Assembly: GCA_021904315.1 (NCBI GenBank)
Contig: CM038920.1
Span: forward strand, 4,216,001-4,280,000
Direction: 5' to 3'
DNA: 64,000 nt
Source of the DNA: Sphagnum magellanicum
Taxonomy: Eukaryota; Streptophyta; Sphagnopsida; Sphagnales; Sphagnaceae
The translations under genes and the position numbers were made by a program. The notes beneath the pieces were generated by a model. It saw nothing but the letters and a program-made list of their open reading frames with translations. It searched no databases and was not told where the DNA came from. Shown here in pieces: positions 52,070-64,000 of the stretch; the first letter of the stretch is position 1; every line of letters begins with the position of its first letter.

Positions 52070-55000
52070 AGAAAGCAGCTACTAGCCTAGAGGTGGTTAA
52101 TGTTTGTACAGAAGTATATATTAATGGGACTTTCTCTAAGCTGTAAATGTGATAGAAGTCTACTGAAGTGGTCAGCATAGAGGACACATACATTTGTTGA
52201 TAGTCTGGATGTTGCTTGATGAAGAGGGTAGCACAAAGGTTGACAATAGTTGACCACATTTGTTGACAGTGTGGATGTTGTGATTATAGCCCTGTGATCT
52301 TATTGAGGTACAAAAAGAATTCTACAAATTGAGCAGTTTTCTGTTGCTGATCTTCTGGCAATCCCTCTCTATTTGTTATGCAACTGGTGTGTCTCATAAA
52401 GGAGTAGCTTATGCTGGCTACAAGTTTTTACACTTGTTAAAGTGCTTATGCTTAGACAGAACACTTGAATGTAACTTTGGGTTTTCTCAGGTGAAGCAAA
52501 ATATTCAAGGTAGTGTACTTGAGCACAGCCTATCATGTTGGTGGGAGCAACAAAATCAACAAAATTATGTTCCAGGAAATTACATTGTAGTTTCAAATTT
52601 CAGCCTTGGTCTCTGATGTTTATGGCAGGAGATTCTGTGAATGTGTCTGAGTTGTCTGTCAAGATACTTCAAAGACTGATTTAAGGTGCTTTTATGCAGT
52701 TCTTGACAAAGTACGAGTGGGCCCCTCGACTAATCAAGCTGTCTGCCAAGATACTTCAAAGAGTGATTAAGGTCCTTCTATGCGATTCTTGACAAAGTAC
52801 GGGTGGGCTACTCCCAAGACTTAGTGAACCTGTAACAAGGAGATCATAGAGGACTTCGCAGCTGGTGAAATACAGGGAAGAAAGTGGGTAGTACACCCTC
52901 TACCTTGAAAAATGGTAGTCAAGTGGAATAATGTGGATGAAATTTAGTAAAACCAGAAATGCATCATTTGATCACCTGATCTGTTTTGTAGAGCCTTTTA
53001 AACAGTAGAATTTGCTCTTCTCTCAAGAGTTTGTTGACACCTTCTCTGTTCCTCTTCTTGTTGTTCAACCTAACTAAGTGTGCACCATAGGCTTGAATGA
53101 GTTCAACAACCTCTGTTTGGTTCCACCCGAGCTCTCTTTAGATGAAGGGCATCTGCCTACTACCTAGTAGCCACCAAAGTGCATTACTGACTTAGGTACC
53201 AATTTAGTAACCCAGTTACATTCACTACCTTCTCACCTATGATACTTACTTAGGTGCTTAGGTAGGTGGGTGAGGTGGAAGTAAGAGGGTCTAGAAGAAC
53301 GGTTACCAACCTTGGTAACTGAGGTGGGTCTCATTCCCAACTAACTCATGGCAAGTTTTCAATGGATGGTGTATATTATGTGACCCAGGGCACCATCCAC
53401 TGGAACCCGTTGTATGTAGGGTAAAGCCCTTGGTCAAGGACATCACCAAAATAAGAAGGGGGCACGAGGCGAGCTTCTGGATGGAAAACATATGCATTAC
53501 AAGGAGATGTGGTTCCATCCACAACTGAGTAAACCAAGGTAAGCAATCATGTAACCCTTTTTTATTTTCACCTTCTCACCCAAGTACTACTATGGTAATG
53601 TAAGTGGTTACAATTTATTTAGGTGAGTAGCTGATGCATATGATGACTACTCGGTAGGTAGATACATATGGACAATTGGTACTTGGCTAACCACTGTGGT
53701 TAGTTATGGGACAGGCAAAAGTGTGTCTTTCTGTCTATGTATCATCATCCATCCTTCACGGTGCACTGGGGGATGCTGCTGGTTCACTCTGGCCTGGAAT
53801 GCAACCAATCTACTCACCTCTGGTATCATGGTCACCTTTGCATCCTCTTGGGCGTCAGATGCTGCCTCTTATTTCTCCATCACTAAAGGAACTTCAGCTG
53901 GTTCTGGTCAAGTTAAGACCCATGGGTGGGGGCAAGCTTCCAGAAATGGGGGGTCTATTGCCCTCATGAAGACCCTTTTGTAAGGCCCATATCCTATGGG
54001 TGGCCCCCGCCCTTAGGCCTTAACCTCAATTAGAACTCTAATTTGTTATCAAAGAACAACATGTAAAGCTCCAATAGATTCTTTTCATCGTATTTGGAAG
54101 GCATGTTATCGAGTGGAATTTGTCCAATTGGGCATTTCAAAATGCCCTTGTCTTTTTTAAGGACTCCCCAACAATCAAAGAGGTGCCATTCTCAAGTAGG
54201 GTTTAGTTTTTGCACCTATCAATGCCTGTCATATCTTTTAAAAAATTGCATTCATAAACAAATTGGAAATTTCTTTCTAGCCCATCAAAGAAACTTGTCG
54301 TATCAAAAATAACCTATCATGTGACATGTTACAAAATTATAGGCTTGTCAAAAAGTTCTTCAATTCTCATAGGGATTACTATGCAAACAGACATAAATAC
54401 TAGGTGTGGTCAAGTCTTGTTCTCATAGATAATGGATGAAAAAAATCCAATTTTTTCAAATATTGATTACTATGTGATTTTAAATGTCATTCGTTCAATT
54501 TGATTCACCTTTAAGTTTGTGAAGTAGTATTGAAGATTAAAGAAAACCAATCAATTATCAACTTTGTAATAGAATGCAAATTTAAAGTATGCTCTCTAAC
54601 TGCCACAAAGAAAGAAAGCATGAGAGTTTCGAGATGAACTTAAGACAAACTCGAAAGAAAAATTTCAAAGTGAAATCAATATACACAAACTAAGAAAGAG
54701 ATTAAATAAAAATTGAAACCAAAATGGTGTGCAAACCAAGCTAGACAACCCAACTCACAAGATACACCATGGTTCGGACCTTTTAGGAAAGCTTGTCATT
54801 TTTCTCTTTGTAGTTTATTTTGTAATTGGTGATAAGGACTACATCCAAGTGGCAAAAAATTTCAAAACTCCAAAAATGAAATTTTCAAAACTTTTCAATT
54901 TTAACAAGTTATGAATCCCACAAGTTTGCAACCTTGTAACTCATGCATTAAAACATCAATTGAAGAGTTCTTTAGCAAAAAAAGTTGTATTCTTTGAAAA

Positions 55001-56404
55001 TATCTTTCCAAGGCATATTTTATGTTCAATTTCAAAGTCATTTGTCCACTTTTTTTTTGTTTTAATGTTGGGAATCAACGTGTCAATTTGACTCTTAATT
55101 ATTATTTTGATCATAACTTGAATTTCAAATCTCCAAATATAGAATGCAAGCTCATTTTTTATATTTATTTCAAGACCTTTTGAGTGGTCTGAAATTAACC
55201 CAATTTGAACATTGTTTCATCTTTAGACTCATCCCAAGTATTTGGCATGGAAAATTCAAATTCTCGAAATAAAAATCCACTTGGGAATGTGGAAAATTAC
55301 TTGAAGATTTGTTTAAAGGGTCTAAAATATAATTTTTGGGGGGTTTCAAATATGGTTTGAGATGGGGTGTTTGAAATGAATTGTTTTGGGGTTTGAAGAA
55401 GACAAAATTGAGGGTTTTCAAGGGTTGAACTCAAACATGAGAAAAGGCCATTCAAGGTGGTAGTTACAACTGTAGAAACACTAAACATGAAATCACGGTG
55501 CAATGGAAAAAAAGGTTTTAATCCATTATAAATATTTAATGTAGATTATAGTTTAGAAATAGGCTAATTTGTATTAGTTTGATATTTTAAAACTTTTGTA
55601 ATAGTCTTTTTTTCCTTGAAATAAAAGTTCAAGTCTTTTTTCTTTTTTTTGGCATTGTCCCATTTGATGTTTTGATATTGGAACCAAAATTTAAAATTAT
55701 TTAAAATTGAGAATTGGAACTAACGTAACTTTTAAATAATAAAAGAACTAAAACTTAAACCACCCCCAATTAAAAACCAAAATCAAGTCCCATTTTCATT
55801 AAAAAAAATCGAAATTGAACTAAAATCAATCCCTTACAAAATGTTAAGAACTAGAACTAGGGTTTCCTCTTAATACCAAGGAATTGGTCAACATTGATAA
55901 ATACGAATGTTGTGCATGTATATGGTTTAGGACTTACACTTTGAATAAGTGTGAATGCAATAATGAAATTTATTTAATCTTTGTCTAATTTTTATTTTAT
56001 CTACATTCGTTAAACGTAAGAGTAAATGTAGCAGATGAGATATGTAAAAGTACAACCATGTAAAAAAAAATTCTTGCATAAAACAATTACACTTATATGA
56101 TTTTATGTGTCCATCTAAAATAATGTAGAAACATGTCCTTTCCTTTTCGTTTGTTGAAGGTGAAGAGGTAGGTTTATAATGGTTTTGATGATGATAGGGC
56201 AATCAAAGTGGCCCATTGCAAACAAAAAAAATCTTTACAACCTTAGTGTTTTGGGATACATGACAACCAATTAAATTAATTAATATAATTCATAATAGTA
56301 CCTAATCTCTTGTAAAGTCCTAGGCCAAAAATGATGATGAACAAAATTAAGAATGGAAATTCTACTTAAGCAATGAGGCGAGGCAAAATACACTAAAAAA
56401 TGTT
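52070..56404. other. 3' region of the TOM1-family gene and intergenic DNA
   Basis: 52070 to about 52650 is the likely 3' untranslated region and flank. Later open stretches (for example 53696-53983) resemble nothing I know. No RNA gene is seen. Confidence 0.4.
52654..52815. repeat. 87-bp direct duplication
   Basis: GTCTGTCAAGATACTTCAAAG at 52654 recurs as GTCTGCCAAGATACTTCAAAG at 52741, and the following bases (TTCTTGACAAAGTACG.GTGGGC) match as well. Two copies with a few differences. Confidence 0.9.
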
Positions 56405-56528
56405 GATGGATGAATTTAATTAATGAATGAATGAATGACGGATAAGATCATGTGATGATGGATGAATTTAATTAATGAATGAATGAATGACGGATAAGAT
56501 CATGTGATGATGGATGAATTTCATTCAT
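56405..56528. repeat. 52-bp tandem repeat, about 2.3 copies
   Basis: GATGAATTTAATTAATGAATG begins at 56409 and again at 56461. A partial third copy is at 56513. The first two are identical, so the duplication is recent. A (TGAA)n run sits within each unit. Confidence 0.95.
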
Positions 56529-56739
56529 ATATGGACTTCTTTTTTTTATGAACATTTATGAAGTATGAGGTTAAATTGCTTGAACTAGCCTGATGTATGA
56601 GATATTCTTTATTTCTCATCAGAGAGTCTGAATGCAAAACTGGGGTGGAAGGGCAAAAGATGTGCTAAATTTAGCCACAATTTTGGCACTGAATTTGGTG
56701 TGTGTGAGGGGGGGGGATTTTGGGGCAGTTATGGCAGCG

Positions 56740-56790
56740 AGATTTGTGGGGGTGGGGTGGGGTGGGGGGGGGGGGGGGGGGGGGGGGGGG
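56740..56790. repeat. G-rich tract ending in 27 G
   Basis: Short G runs separated by T lead into an uninterrupted run at 56764-56790. It could form G-quadruplexes. Confidence 0.9.
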
Positions 56791-57259
56791 AGTTTCTCCT
56801 AATTGGAGGTAGCATCTTTTATTAGGAGGCAAAATTTGGTGGAGGGACGGTGTCCCAAGCTCTTTCTTAGGTATCAAATTTATTGTTGGGGTTTAGGGTG
56901 TCAAGTTTATTTTTTGGGGTTTAGTATAAATTCAAATTTTTTTTTCAAAAATATTTGGAAAATATTTGGCCAAACTTTCCGAAACCAAAAAATTGAAAAA
57001 ATATAAAATTAATAAAAATAAATAAATAAACCAAACTGTCAGAAGTTTAAACCAGTAATAGTTTTAAAAGGAAATGTCAGACAAATTTGTTTTAAAATGA
57101 ATTCAAAGTTGAATAATCTTCACACTAATAATACCCACGGGAACATTCTCCAAAATGTGGGACCAAATGAAAACTACATCATTCCAGAAGCAGAGTCTCT
57201 CCTTCAGAAGCAGAGCCTAATAATAATAATAATCATCATCATCATCATAGAATTCAATA
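56791..57259. other. AT-rich DNA with a trinucleotide repeat
   Basis: No gene is recognised. An (AAT)n(ATC)n run lies at 57219-57248, just before the dispersed repeat copy. Confidence 0.4.
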
Positions 57260-57473
57260 AACAAGGGGTGTGTCACATTGTGACCTTGCCATTTACATTA
57301 ACAAGGATCTTAATGCAAAAGAAGAATTATGGAAACTCAAATATTTCACCATCCAAAAATACAATCTTCCAAAAAATCCTCTAAAAGAAAACCAAAATCC
57401 TTCAAGATATTATAACTCTATAATAACTAATCTCAAGTTTCAACACAAGCCAAAAATATCATCTTTCAAAAAC
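57260..57473 (+). repeat. dispersed repeat, copy 2
   Basis: It is nearly identical to 31162-31378. In this copy the frame stays open from 57270 to 57524 (84 codons), including KEELWKLKYFTIQKYNLPKN and NSIITNLKFQHKPKI. The family is not recognised. Confidence 0.8.
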
Positions 57474-58413
57474 ACTCATATAAAAATAGACCTATTATTA
57501 TTATTATTACCTAGGGGCCTATAAAAAATCCCTTAAGCTACTACTATAATACTCTATAATGAATCTAAACACAATATCCTTCTTGCCTTGGTAGTAGGCA
57601 AGGCCAATAAAAATTTAGAACTTGAATTTTTGTTTTAATTTGGAAAGGTCTCCATTTTGCTACCCAAAGAAGAAGGAAACCTTCATATCAATTGTTTAGT
57701 GAGCTCCCTCCCCCCCCCCTTTTCTTTTCTTTGCCAGACTTTATTTAACCTTTTAAGTGGCTCATTAAAATCTTTGAACCACCAAAAGTGGCTTCAGACT
57801 CTCCCCAACTAGTGGCATAATAAAAGCCCCAAATGTCTTAAACATATTGCATCACCACTAGCTACCATAAAGCCTCAAGTGAATCCACCAGTAATTCAAA
57901 GCATAAAAATCTTGAAAATTTATCTCCCCAAAACCATCTATTCAATTTACTAGACGTTCTTCTAGCTTTTTAATTTTTTTTCAAAAAAAAAATTAATTCG
58001 AAAATTTGGTTTAAAAATTAAAAATTAGAGGGAAAATGGTTTTATTTTTAATTATATATTTATTTTAATTTTTTGGTGTGTAAACATCCCAAAATTCTTG
58101 ATTGAAAAACTTCATGGTGTGGTTTAAAAAGTTTCTCTATGATGCAAATCTGTGAATTTTTTAATTTTTCTTCAAAAATTTTAATGTTGCTTTTTTAGCA
58201 AGCATCACAATAAATATTTTGCATTTTTAGTTGGCTACAAGTTTATAGAAAACTGTCAAAACAGTAGAAATTTGGCAAAACTAGAAGCTCAGTTGAAATG
58301 TGATGAAAATTTTTTTTAAAACATTTATCCTCAAAAAAAAAATTGATTTTTTAAAAAACACTTGAAATTTACAACAGATTATTTCTTTTTTAACCTTTTG
58401 AGGTCACTGAGAT
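57474..58413. other. AT-rich intergenic DNA
   Basis: I see no gene or clear repeat apart from an ATT run at about 57488-57508 and homopolymer runs. Confidence 0.4.
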
Positions 58414-58454
58414 GTGAAAATTCTCCACAAAATAATTTTAGAAAATACACAGAT

Positions 58455-58628
58455 GCAACTTTACTATGGAATGGTCAAGCCCGTGCCCATTATGGTGGTT
58501 AAGGAGAAGCAACTTTACTATGGAATGGTCAAGCCCATGCCCATTATGGTGGTTAAGGAGAAGCAACTTTACTATGGAATGGTCAAGCCCGTGCCCATTA
58601 TGGTGGTTAAGGAGAAGCAACTTAACAT
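58455..58628 (+). repeat. 54-bp tandem repeat, three copies
   Basis: GCAACTTTACTATGGAATGG starts at 58455, 58509 and 58563, and a fragment starts at 58617. Copies differ by single bases. Because 54 is divisible by three, a frame at 58414-58734 (106 codons) repeats an 18-residue unit, LYYGMVKPVPIMVVKEKQ. Whether it is translated is unknown; no family is recognised. Confidence 0.9.
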
Positions 58629-58858
58629 GATGGGCAAGCATGAGACGGTAGACCGGTCGATGACATTAAACCCTAAACATCACCACAATGGACCAAATTG
58701 GTTCCCTTTTCAATGTATTTTTGCCTTTCCCTGACGTTTAGGGTTGAGGTCTGGGGTGGCAGATTCAACAATTTTTTTTGTAAAAATCATGTTGAGGAGA
58801 GTTTTTTGGTCACTATTGTAAGTTGATGACCATTACCACAGGATTATGTCATATAATA

Positions 58859-59222
58859 AAGTTATACACGAAGTCAGGCGATTGGGGGGCGAGAACGGCC
58901 AGTTTCGCCTTATTAGGCCATCAAATGCGTAACTGGGAATTAAATTTTACAGAATGAAATAACTGGGACCCGAACTAGTTTTTCCACCAATTTTGGCGGT
59001 AAACTGAGTTTCGTCTCCTCTTTTTCTGAGCACCTCCACTGCTGCTACATTTATTTTCACTGCTCCTACTTGTATACCTACTATAATTATTCTCGAACCT
59101 TATGCATTAAATGCTAAGTTTCAGCATTTCATACTGAGATTTAATAAAATTTCCTTACTTTGCAGATACCACTGAGAGAGGGGAAAGGGTGTGAAAGAGA
59201 GCGTGACTTTGCAGATAATTTC
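58859..59222 (-). mobile_element. third MITE copy, inverted and diverged
   Basis: Read on the minus strand, it carries the same blocks as the 26056 element: a terminal TTATCTGCAAAGTCA variant, CAGTATGAAATGCTGAAACT, GCAGCAGTGGAGGTGCTCAG and AAACTCAGTTTACCGCC. The plus-strand left end AAGTTATACACGAAGTCA is a decayed form of the terminal repeat. The end distal to it differs from copy 1 over about 100 bases. Confidence 0.75.
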
Positions 59223-59654
59223 AGAGTGATCAAGAAAATGATGTAATCTGTTACCCCAGACCCTAGTGTGAACAAAGATTTGTTGTTGTTGGAGGAACAT
59301 TTTTCTTTTACTGATATGTACCAAAGTACTCCATCAGCTAATGATAGGAAAATTAAGAAAAAAGAAAAAGAAAATTATTAAAATGTAAAAAAATTATAAC
59401 CAATGTAGAACTAGTGATTATCAACCAGGTATTTTAAATCTCTGGTTATTAATTAAAAATATTGATAATCTCTAGACACCCTAACTTTCATCTTTGTGGA
59501 AAGTTTTGAAAGATGAAGTTCAATTTTACTTAAATAGTTGTGTTGTTCAGCCGTTTTGCTAGGTGGGACAAGCATCCACATGCTAGTCTCTGAACATGTT
59601 AAATCAGCCAAGGGTAGTAATCTTATTTTCCTTGGCTGCCCAATTTCCCAATTT

Positions 59655-59686
59655 AAGATGTGTCTGGTAGTGACCAGACACATTTT
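59655..59686. repeat. short perfect hairpin
   Basis: ATGTGTCTGGT at 59658-59668 and ACCAGACACAT at 59673-59683 form an 11-bp stem with a four-base loop. Parts of the stem (GTGTCTGGGCAGC) recur at about 59794, and CTGCCCAGATATG at 59692, so it belongs to a local inverted repeat cluster. Its function is unknown. Confidence 0.8.
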
Positions 59687-60038
59687 AGAGCTGCCCAGAT
59701 ATGTTTTAGGTCCTATTATGTAGGTTTATTATTGCCTGTAATGGACACCTAATGTCCTTTACAGGCTCAAAACATGCATAATATGGAGTCAAAATGTGTC
59801 TGGGCAGCATCCATCTTTATCTTTTTTGAGAAAAAGATGGATGGGGCAAAGGGCAGACAATGAAAAAAGAAATCGGGCAGTAGTTTTGTATTGTTTGCAA
59901 TTGAGACCCTTGCTGATTTTAAAGTCTTTGTGCTAGTTTCACTTTCAGTACAATGAAGTGACTTTAAGGAACGACACAAATACCTAATGACCAAACGTTC
60001 AGTCTTGGGGTTTTGTGTTTGGAAAACTTGGCTTTATG

Positions 60039-60495
60039 TGTTTGGTGATGGGTGTGAATGACAACCCAAATAAGAGATTGTTGTCCTATTATTGCATGTG
60101 TTATGTTTGGTCATGGGTGTTAACTAGTTCCCTCTAGTGCACATGACTGAAGGGTAGGGTAGGCAAGTTGAAGGGAATGGAGTTTTGGGTGTTTGGTTAT
60201 AGGATGCTTTTGGACCATTTTAAAATATCGTTCAAAGAAGAGGCCAAGCAAGTGTTTGATCATAGGAATTTTTTTGGCCAATTCAAGAATGGCAACGTTT
60301 GGTTATAAAGTGGTGTTGGTCCAATCTTGAATAAACTTTGAAGGTAAGCGCCAAGGCACCATGTGGTTATAGGGGACTTTTAATCTAATGTTTTTAAAAG
60401 TGGCATGGGGAAAAGAAAAAACTCAGCATTTTGGTTTGGGTAACCTTGTTCAAAACAAAGCATCAACACATAATGTATAGTTTGGTTATGGGGGA
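60039..60495. repeat. degenerate repeats of TGTTTGGTTATAGGG type
   Basis: Variants of TGTTTGGTTATAGG occur at 60039, 60104, 60190, 60253, 60297, 60361 and 60480, at spacings of about 44-119 bases. Sequence between copies is only weakly alike, so this is an old, worn array. Confidence 0.6.
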
Positions 60496-60879
60496 TGGTG
60501 TGTCACATTTAAGGGCATACAACAATCCATTAATGTGTAGAAATCCATCCAACATTCCAATGCATGTTACTTTTGAAGACCTGTCATAATTGGAAAAAAA
60601 AGGTTTAGTAGTACCAACCACCATAATCAAGTCTACAAAACTTATAGCAAAGACAAAACATAATTTGTGAAATTGGTTAAAATATCTATTCGATACCCTT
60701 GTATAATATGTTCCAATATTGATCATTGAACACTAGATTGTCCAAGGAAGACTAAAGTGCATAACATGTTTAGAACTAATTGTTAGTTCTACTACGGTAA
60801 CATCACCTAAACCACCTAAAACTAACAATGTGAACATGCTTTCACTACTTGTAGTCAACAACTATAACACATGTGTTGA

Positions 60880-63800
60880 AAGAAAGGGAATTGGTTAAAA
60901 CCAAAGGAGCCGAAGATGGCAACAAGGATCGTTTATGGGATTTATTCATTAAAACTAGAAGACAACTACATGTGGAAAATGACAAAAAAACCCACTATAA
61001 CCACTAAGGAGTCATTGCAGAATAATTGGGCTAGACTATTGAATATTAGTACTACAATTCAACTAGTTGAAAATAATTGAACCGGTGAAGTAATTCAGCA
61101 ACATGTGATCTTAGAACAAGTTACAACAAAAAAAACTTTAGAAGAAATTATGAAAAATATCGATAAACAAATCTTGGAAACCAAGTATACATTGAATTTG
61201 GGATAATTATTACATGTAACACTTGATATTAAACATTACATACTTAAACTAATACCAAATCAAAACTTGTTTTTATCAAAACCATAGTTGCATCAATTGC
61301 CATTGATCACCAAATGACAGTGATATAAGTTCAAGTAGGAAATAACTTTGTAGAATATGTACTTATAGATGGTGGTGTTGGAGTTAATATCATCATTAAG
61401 AAATTAAGAGTGTAGTTAGGTCTATCAAAACCAAACCCAACACTTTATAATTTACACATGGCTAATCAAACCATTGTTAAAACTTTAGGTTTAATCAAAG
61501 ATCTTAAGATTCTTGTCCATGGAATTTTTTATACAAGTACTCTTATTGTGATACAAAGTAGTGTATTAAACTCTAACTACTTTATGTTGTTACGTTGTCC
61601 TTGGCCAAAAGATGTCAAAGTATTTCATAATTGGGGTAATATATAACATTATCACCATACAAGGAACTGATGCATATAAAACTATATTTGTTATTAAGAA
61701 ACTTGGAGCACAAACTAAGTGACTTGAGGTGTTAGTTTGTTATGATTTCCATATAGGAATATTTGATAAAGAAGAAGACTTAATGTTTGGTACATAACTA
61801 GGATTGCTTTCAATAAGAACCATAGTTGTCCCTACACTAGTCATGTTAAAACTTGTTAATTTGATTCCATCAACATGTTTGAATTTAGTTGAATAGGTAT
61901 TTGTATTTGTTGAACCAATATTTGTATTACTTATTCTCTCTATTTGTTGAACCGATATTTATACTACATGTTCAAATAGTTATACCCCATGATGCTTTTA
62001 AGTAACATCCACCAAAGACTATCTTTCAACCTAAAGTTTGAGGATATAGGAAGTGGAGATAGACATAGAAGAAAACAAGTAAGCTTTAAAGAAGAACCTA
62101 GATTGATTATTGACAAGGTAATAAACACTATTACCATTGATGTGCTTGTAGAAAAAGTTGCAGGGGGAATAAAGGTTGAAGTTTTAGCTATAGAAAAAGA
62201 TCAACCAATTGATTTTATAGTTGAACATGTTACCAACCTACATACTTCAATTAATTAGGGGGTGAAAGCATGGTATTTTGTACATACTTTTTACCTTGTC
62301 AAGGTTAGATGAAAGTAAACATAAAATAACATTTTAAAACCCCTGAAAAATTTGGTTTACATTGAATATTTTTATTATTATATATGTAACCATAATTATT
62401 CATTTTTGTGCATTGATTTTCAACTTTCAAATTGTTTCAATTAGTTTTTTGGCTACTTGTTTGAAATGCAAGTAGGTTCAAATTCTATTTTACGCAATGA
62501 ATGACTCTTGTAAAGTATGTGGTAAGTAGGTGATAATAGATAGATTTTCTAATTTCTATTATGGCCACACCTGAAAACTATAATGATAAATATATATACC
62601 TAAAAGTAATAGAACAATTAAATTTTTTAAAAAGACTAAAAAATCCCCATTTACAAATTCACCATGTATCAAATGGGGATACTTATGGTTTACTTTTAAG
62701 AAAAAATTGGTCCTAATTTTTTGGAAGTGAATACTTATAGTTTTGATAGAGGTGTGGGGTGGTTTATAATTATATTTCTACCCATTTTTATGTTACTTAT
62801 TTGGTTTTATATGCATGACGCAAGGCAAATCTAAAAACTTTTTTTTTTGGGGTTTGCTTTACCATGTTTTTACCCTAGGAAGCCCTTGTTTCTTCTAATA
62901 TTGTAAAAACTCTAAGGGAGATTAGCACATTTCATGAACAAATTGTTCAATAAGCTAACATTTGGTGAAAAAATTTAAAGGAATTCATTATTTTAAAGTT
63001 TAAAAAACGAGTCAACCAAACAAAACATGTTATAGACTAACCATTAGTTATAGACTTGTAATCTTAAGTTGACATCTATACAACAAACCTTAGAAAAATG
63101 TGATAGGGAATTAATTATAATTTAATGGCAATTGATGAAGGATTTGTTTAACAATGACAACTTGTCCATATGGGTAATGCAAAAAAAACAAGCTATTAAG
63201 AAGGCGAAAAGTTTATAGATTGAGTATGATGAACTCAGCCAATTCAACCAAAATACCTGCAATGATTTGAAGAAACTAAAAACTGAGCATAAGAAGATGG
63301 TTCATGATTACACCAATATGAAGTAATCCAATATACAATAGGGAAACACCATAACAAGCTTGGAGTAGACCTATTAAAAATTGAGGAAACAACTTGAACT
63401 TGCTAACATTGGAAGTGAAGAAGAAGGTTCAAGATTTGAATGTTCAAATCCAAGAGTGGAAAAACAAACTAGAGATGATTAAGGTACAAATGAGTAACAC
63501 AACTCAACTACTTTTTTGAATGCAAAATAGGTTAAAGGAATTTGGGGAATTGTTGTTTGACAACACTTTGCTCAAGGTACAAAACCAAACTCTTGGAATT
63601 AAAGTCCAAAATGGAAGGAGCGGTGGTAGACAATTCAAGAGTTCATGGAAAATCAGATTCAAAAAAGTTTGGAACTAGTTCAGTCTAATGAATAGGTTTA
63701 CGAACTAGAGTTACATGCTTATCACATTGCTTTTCTAGAATTTAAGTATGTACAAATTGATATTGTTTTAGTTGAAATTGGAATTGGTACCAAAACCATA

Positions 63801-64000
63801 GGTGCTATTTTTCACATTTCTATTTCTAAACATAAAGAATAACTTGTTGATTTTACAAAACCAAATATCCCAGTTAGAGATGGAACATGTTTAGAATTTG
63901 TACCTCTGCCTATTAAGATTTTTACTATACCTATTTAGGTTACCATTATTGAAACTATTAAAAATAACATTGAACTTGTTGATACTTTAACTACCAATAG
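60880..64000 (+). mobile_element. Ty3/gypsy LTR retrotransposon fossil (broken, runs off the window)
   Basis: The aspartic-protease region at about 61340-61640 is recognisable (VLIDGG...NII, then YNLHMANQTI, LGLIKDLKILVHGI and LLRCPWPKDVKV), in the style of plant gypsy Gag-Pol proteins. Gag-like remains lie just before it. Downstream at about 61990-62260 is a charged open piece, and at 63080-64000 are Lys/Glu-rich, coiled-coil-like remains. No LTR, integrase or clear reverse transcriptase is seen inside the window. It is broken many times over and looks old. Confidence 0.7.

Noticed and set aside
53696-53983. Possible small protein gene (95 codons)
   Set aside because: No family resemblance, no splice context and two overlapping frames of equal length; open by chance in a GC-richer patch.
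57097-57384. Frame with a poly-isoleucine run
   Set aside because: The run is an (AAT)n(ATC)n microsatellite joined to the dispersed repeat.
1-64000. tRNA or rRNA genes
   Set aside because: I looked for GGTTCGAATCC-type T-arms and rRNA signatures; the one GGTTCGAG match (near 26221) lies inside the MITE and has no cloverleaf.

Overview
The window is nuclear DNA of a land plant. It has three spliced plant genes with GT-AG introns in AT-rich, transposon-filled DNA, and plant-type TTTAGGG motifs. All three families occur across embryophytes, so I cannot name the species. The layout (few genes, GC-rich first exons, old LTR and Helitron remains) would suit a bryophyte, lycophyte or fern as well as a seed plant. 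I rebuilt the splice junctions by hand. In each of the three genes every junction keeps frame to a sensible C-terminus.

Layout. 1-3109: intergenic. 3110-6259 (minus): six-exon SagB-type nitroreductase with two halves. 6260-8826: AT-rich intergenic. 8827-13830: broken Ty1/copia fossil with a 5' LTR. 13840-14510: degenerate repeats. 14885-16639: nucleobase-ascorbate transporter (NAT) pseudogene that keeps its introns. 16640-20600: unassigned DNA with weak exon-like pieces. 20625-21200: tandem array of about 147 bp. 22740-22937: an LTR matching the one at 8827. 23-31 kb: simple repeats, a G/C homopolymer, a DNA-transposon (MITE-like) family with a perfect terminal inverted repeat, a split copy of it, and paired telomere-like motifs. 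33039-37105 (plus): seven-exon RING E3 ligase with a 110-bp array in intron 1. 38.9-47.2 kb: decayed Helitron-type element (Rep, Pif1-like helicase, endonuclease) interrupted by other DNA. 49153-52069 (plus): eleven-exon TOM1/TOM3-family membrane protein with a duplicated 5' splice site. 52-60.8 kb: tandem and dispersed repeats and an inverted MITE copy. 60.9-64 kb: broken Ty3/gypsy fossil running off the window.

The genes are independent plant loci. They do not form an operon or a pathway. The points most worth a second look are the Helitron with a linked endonuclease-like region, two host genes in which short tandem duplications have copied splice sites (acceptor in the RING gene, donor in the TOM1 gene), and an intron-bearing NAT pseudogene lying between what may be the two ends of one copia insertion.
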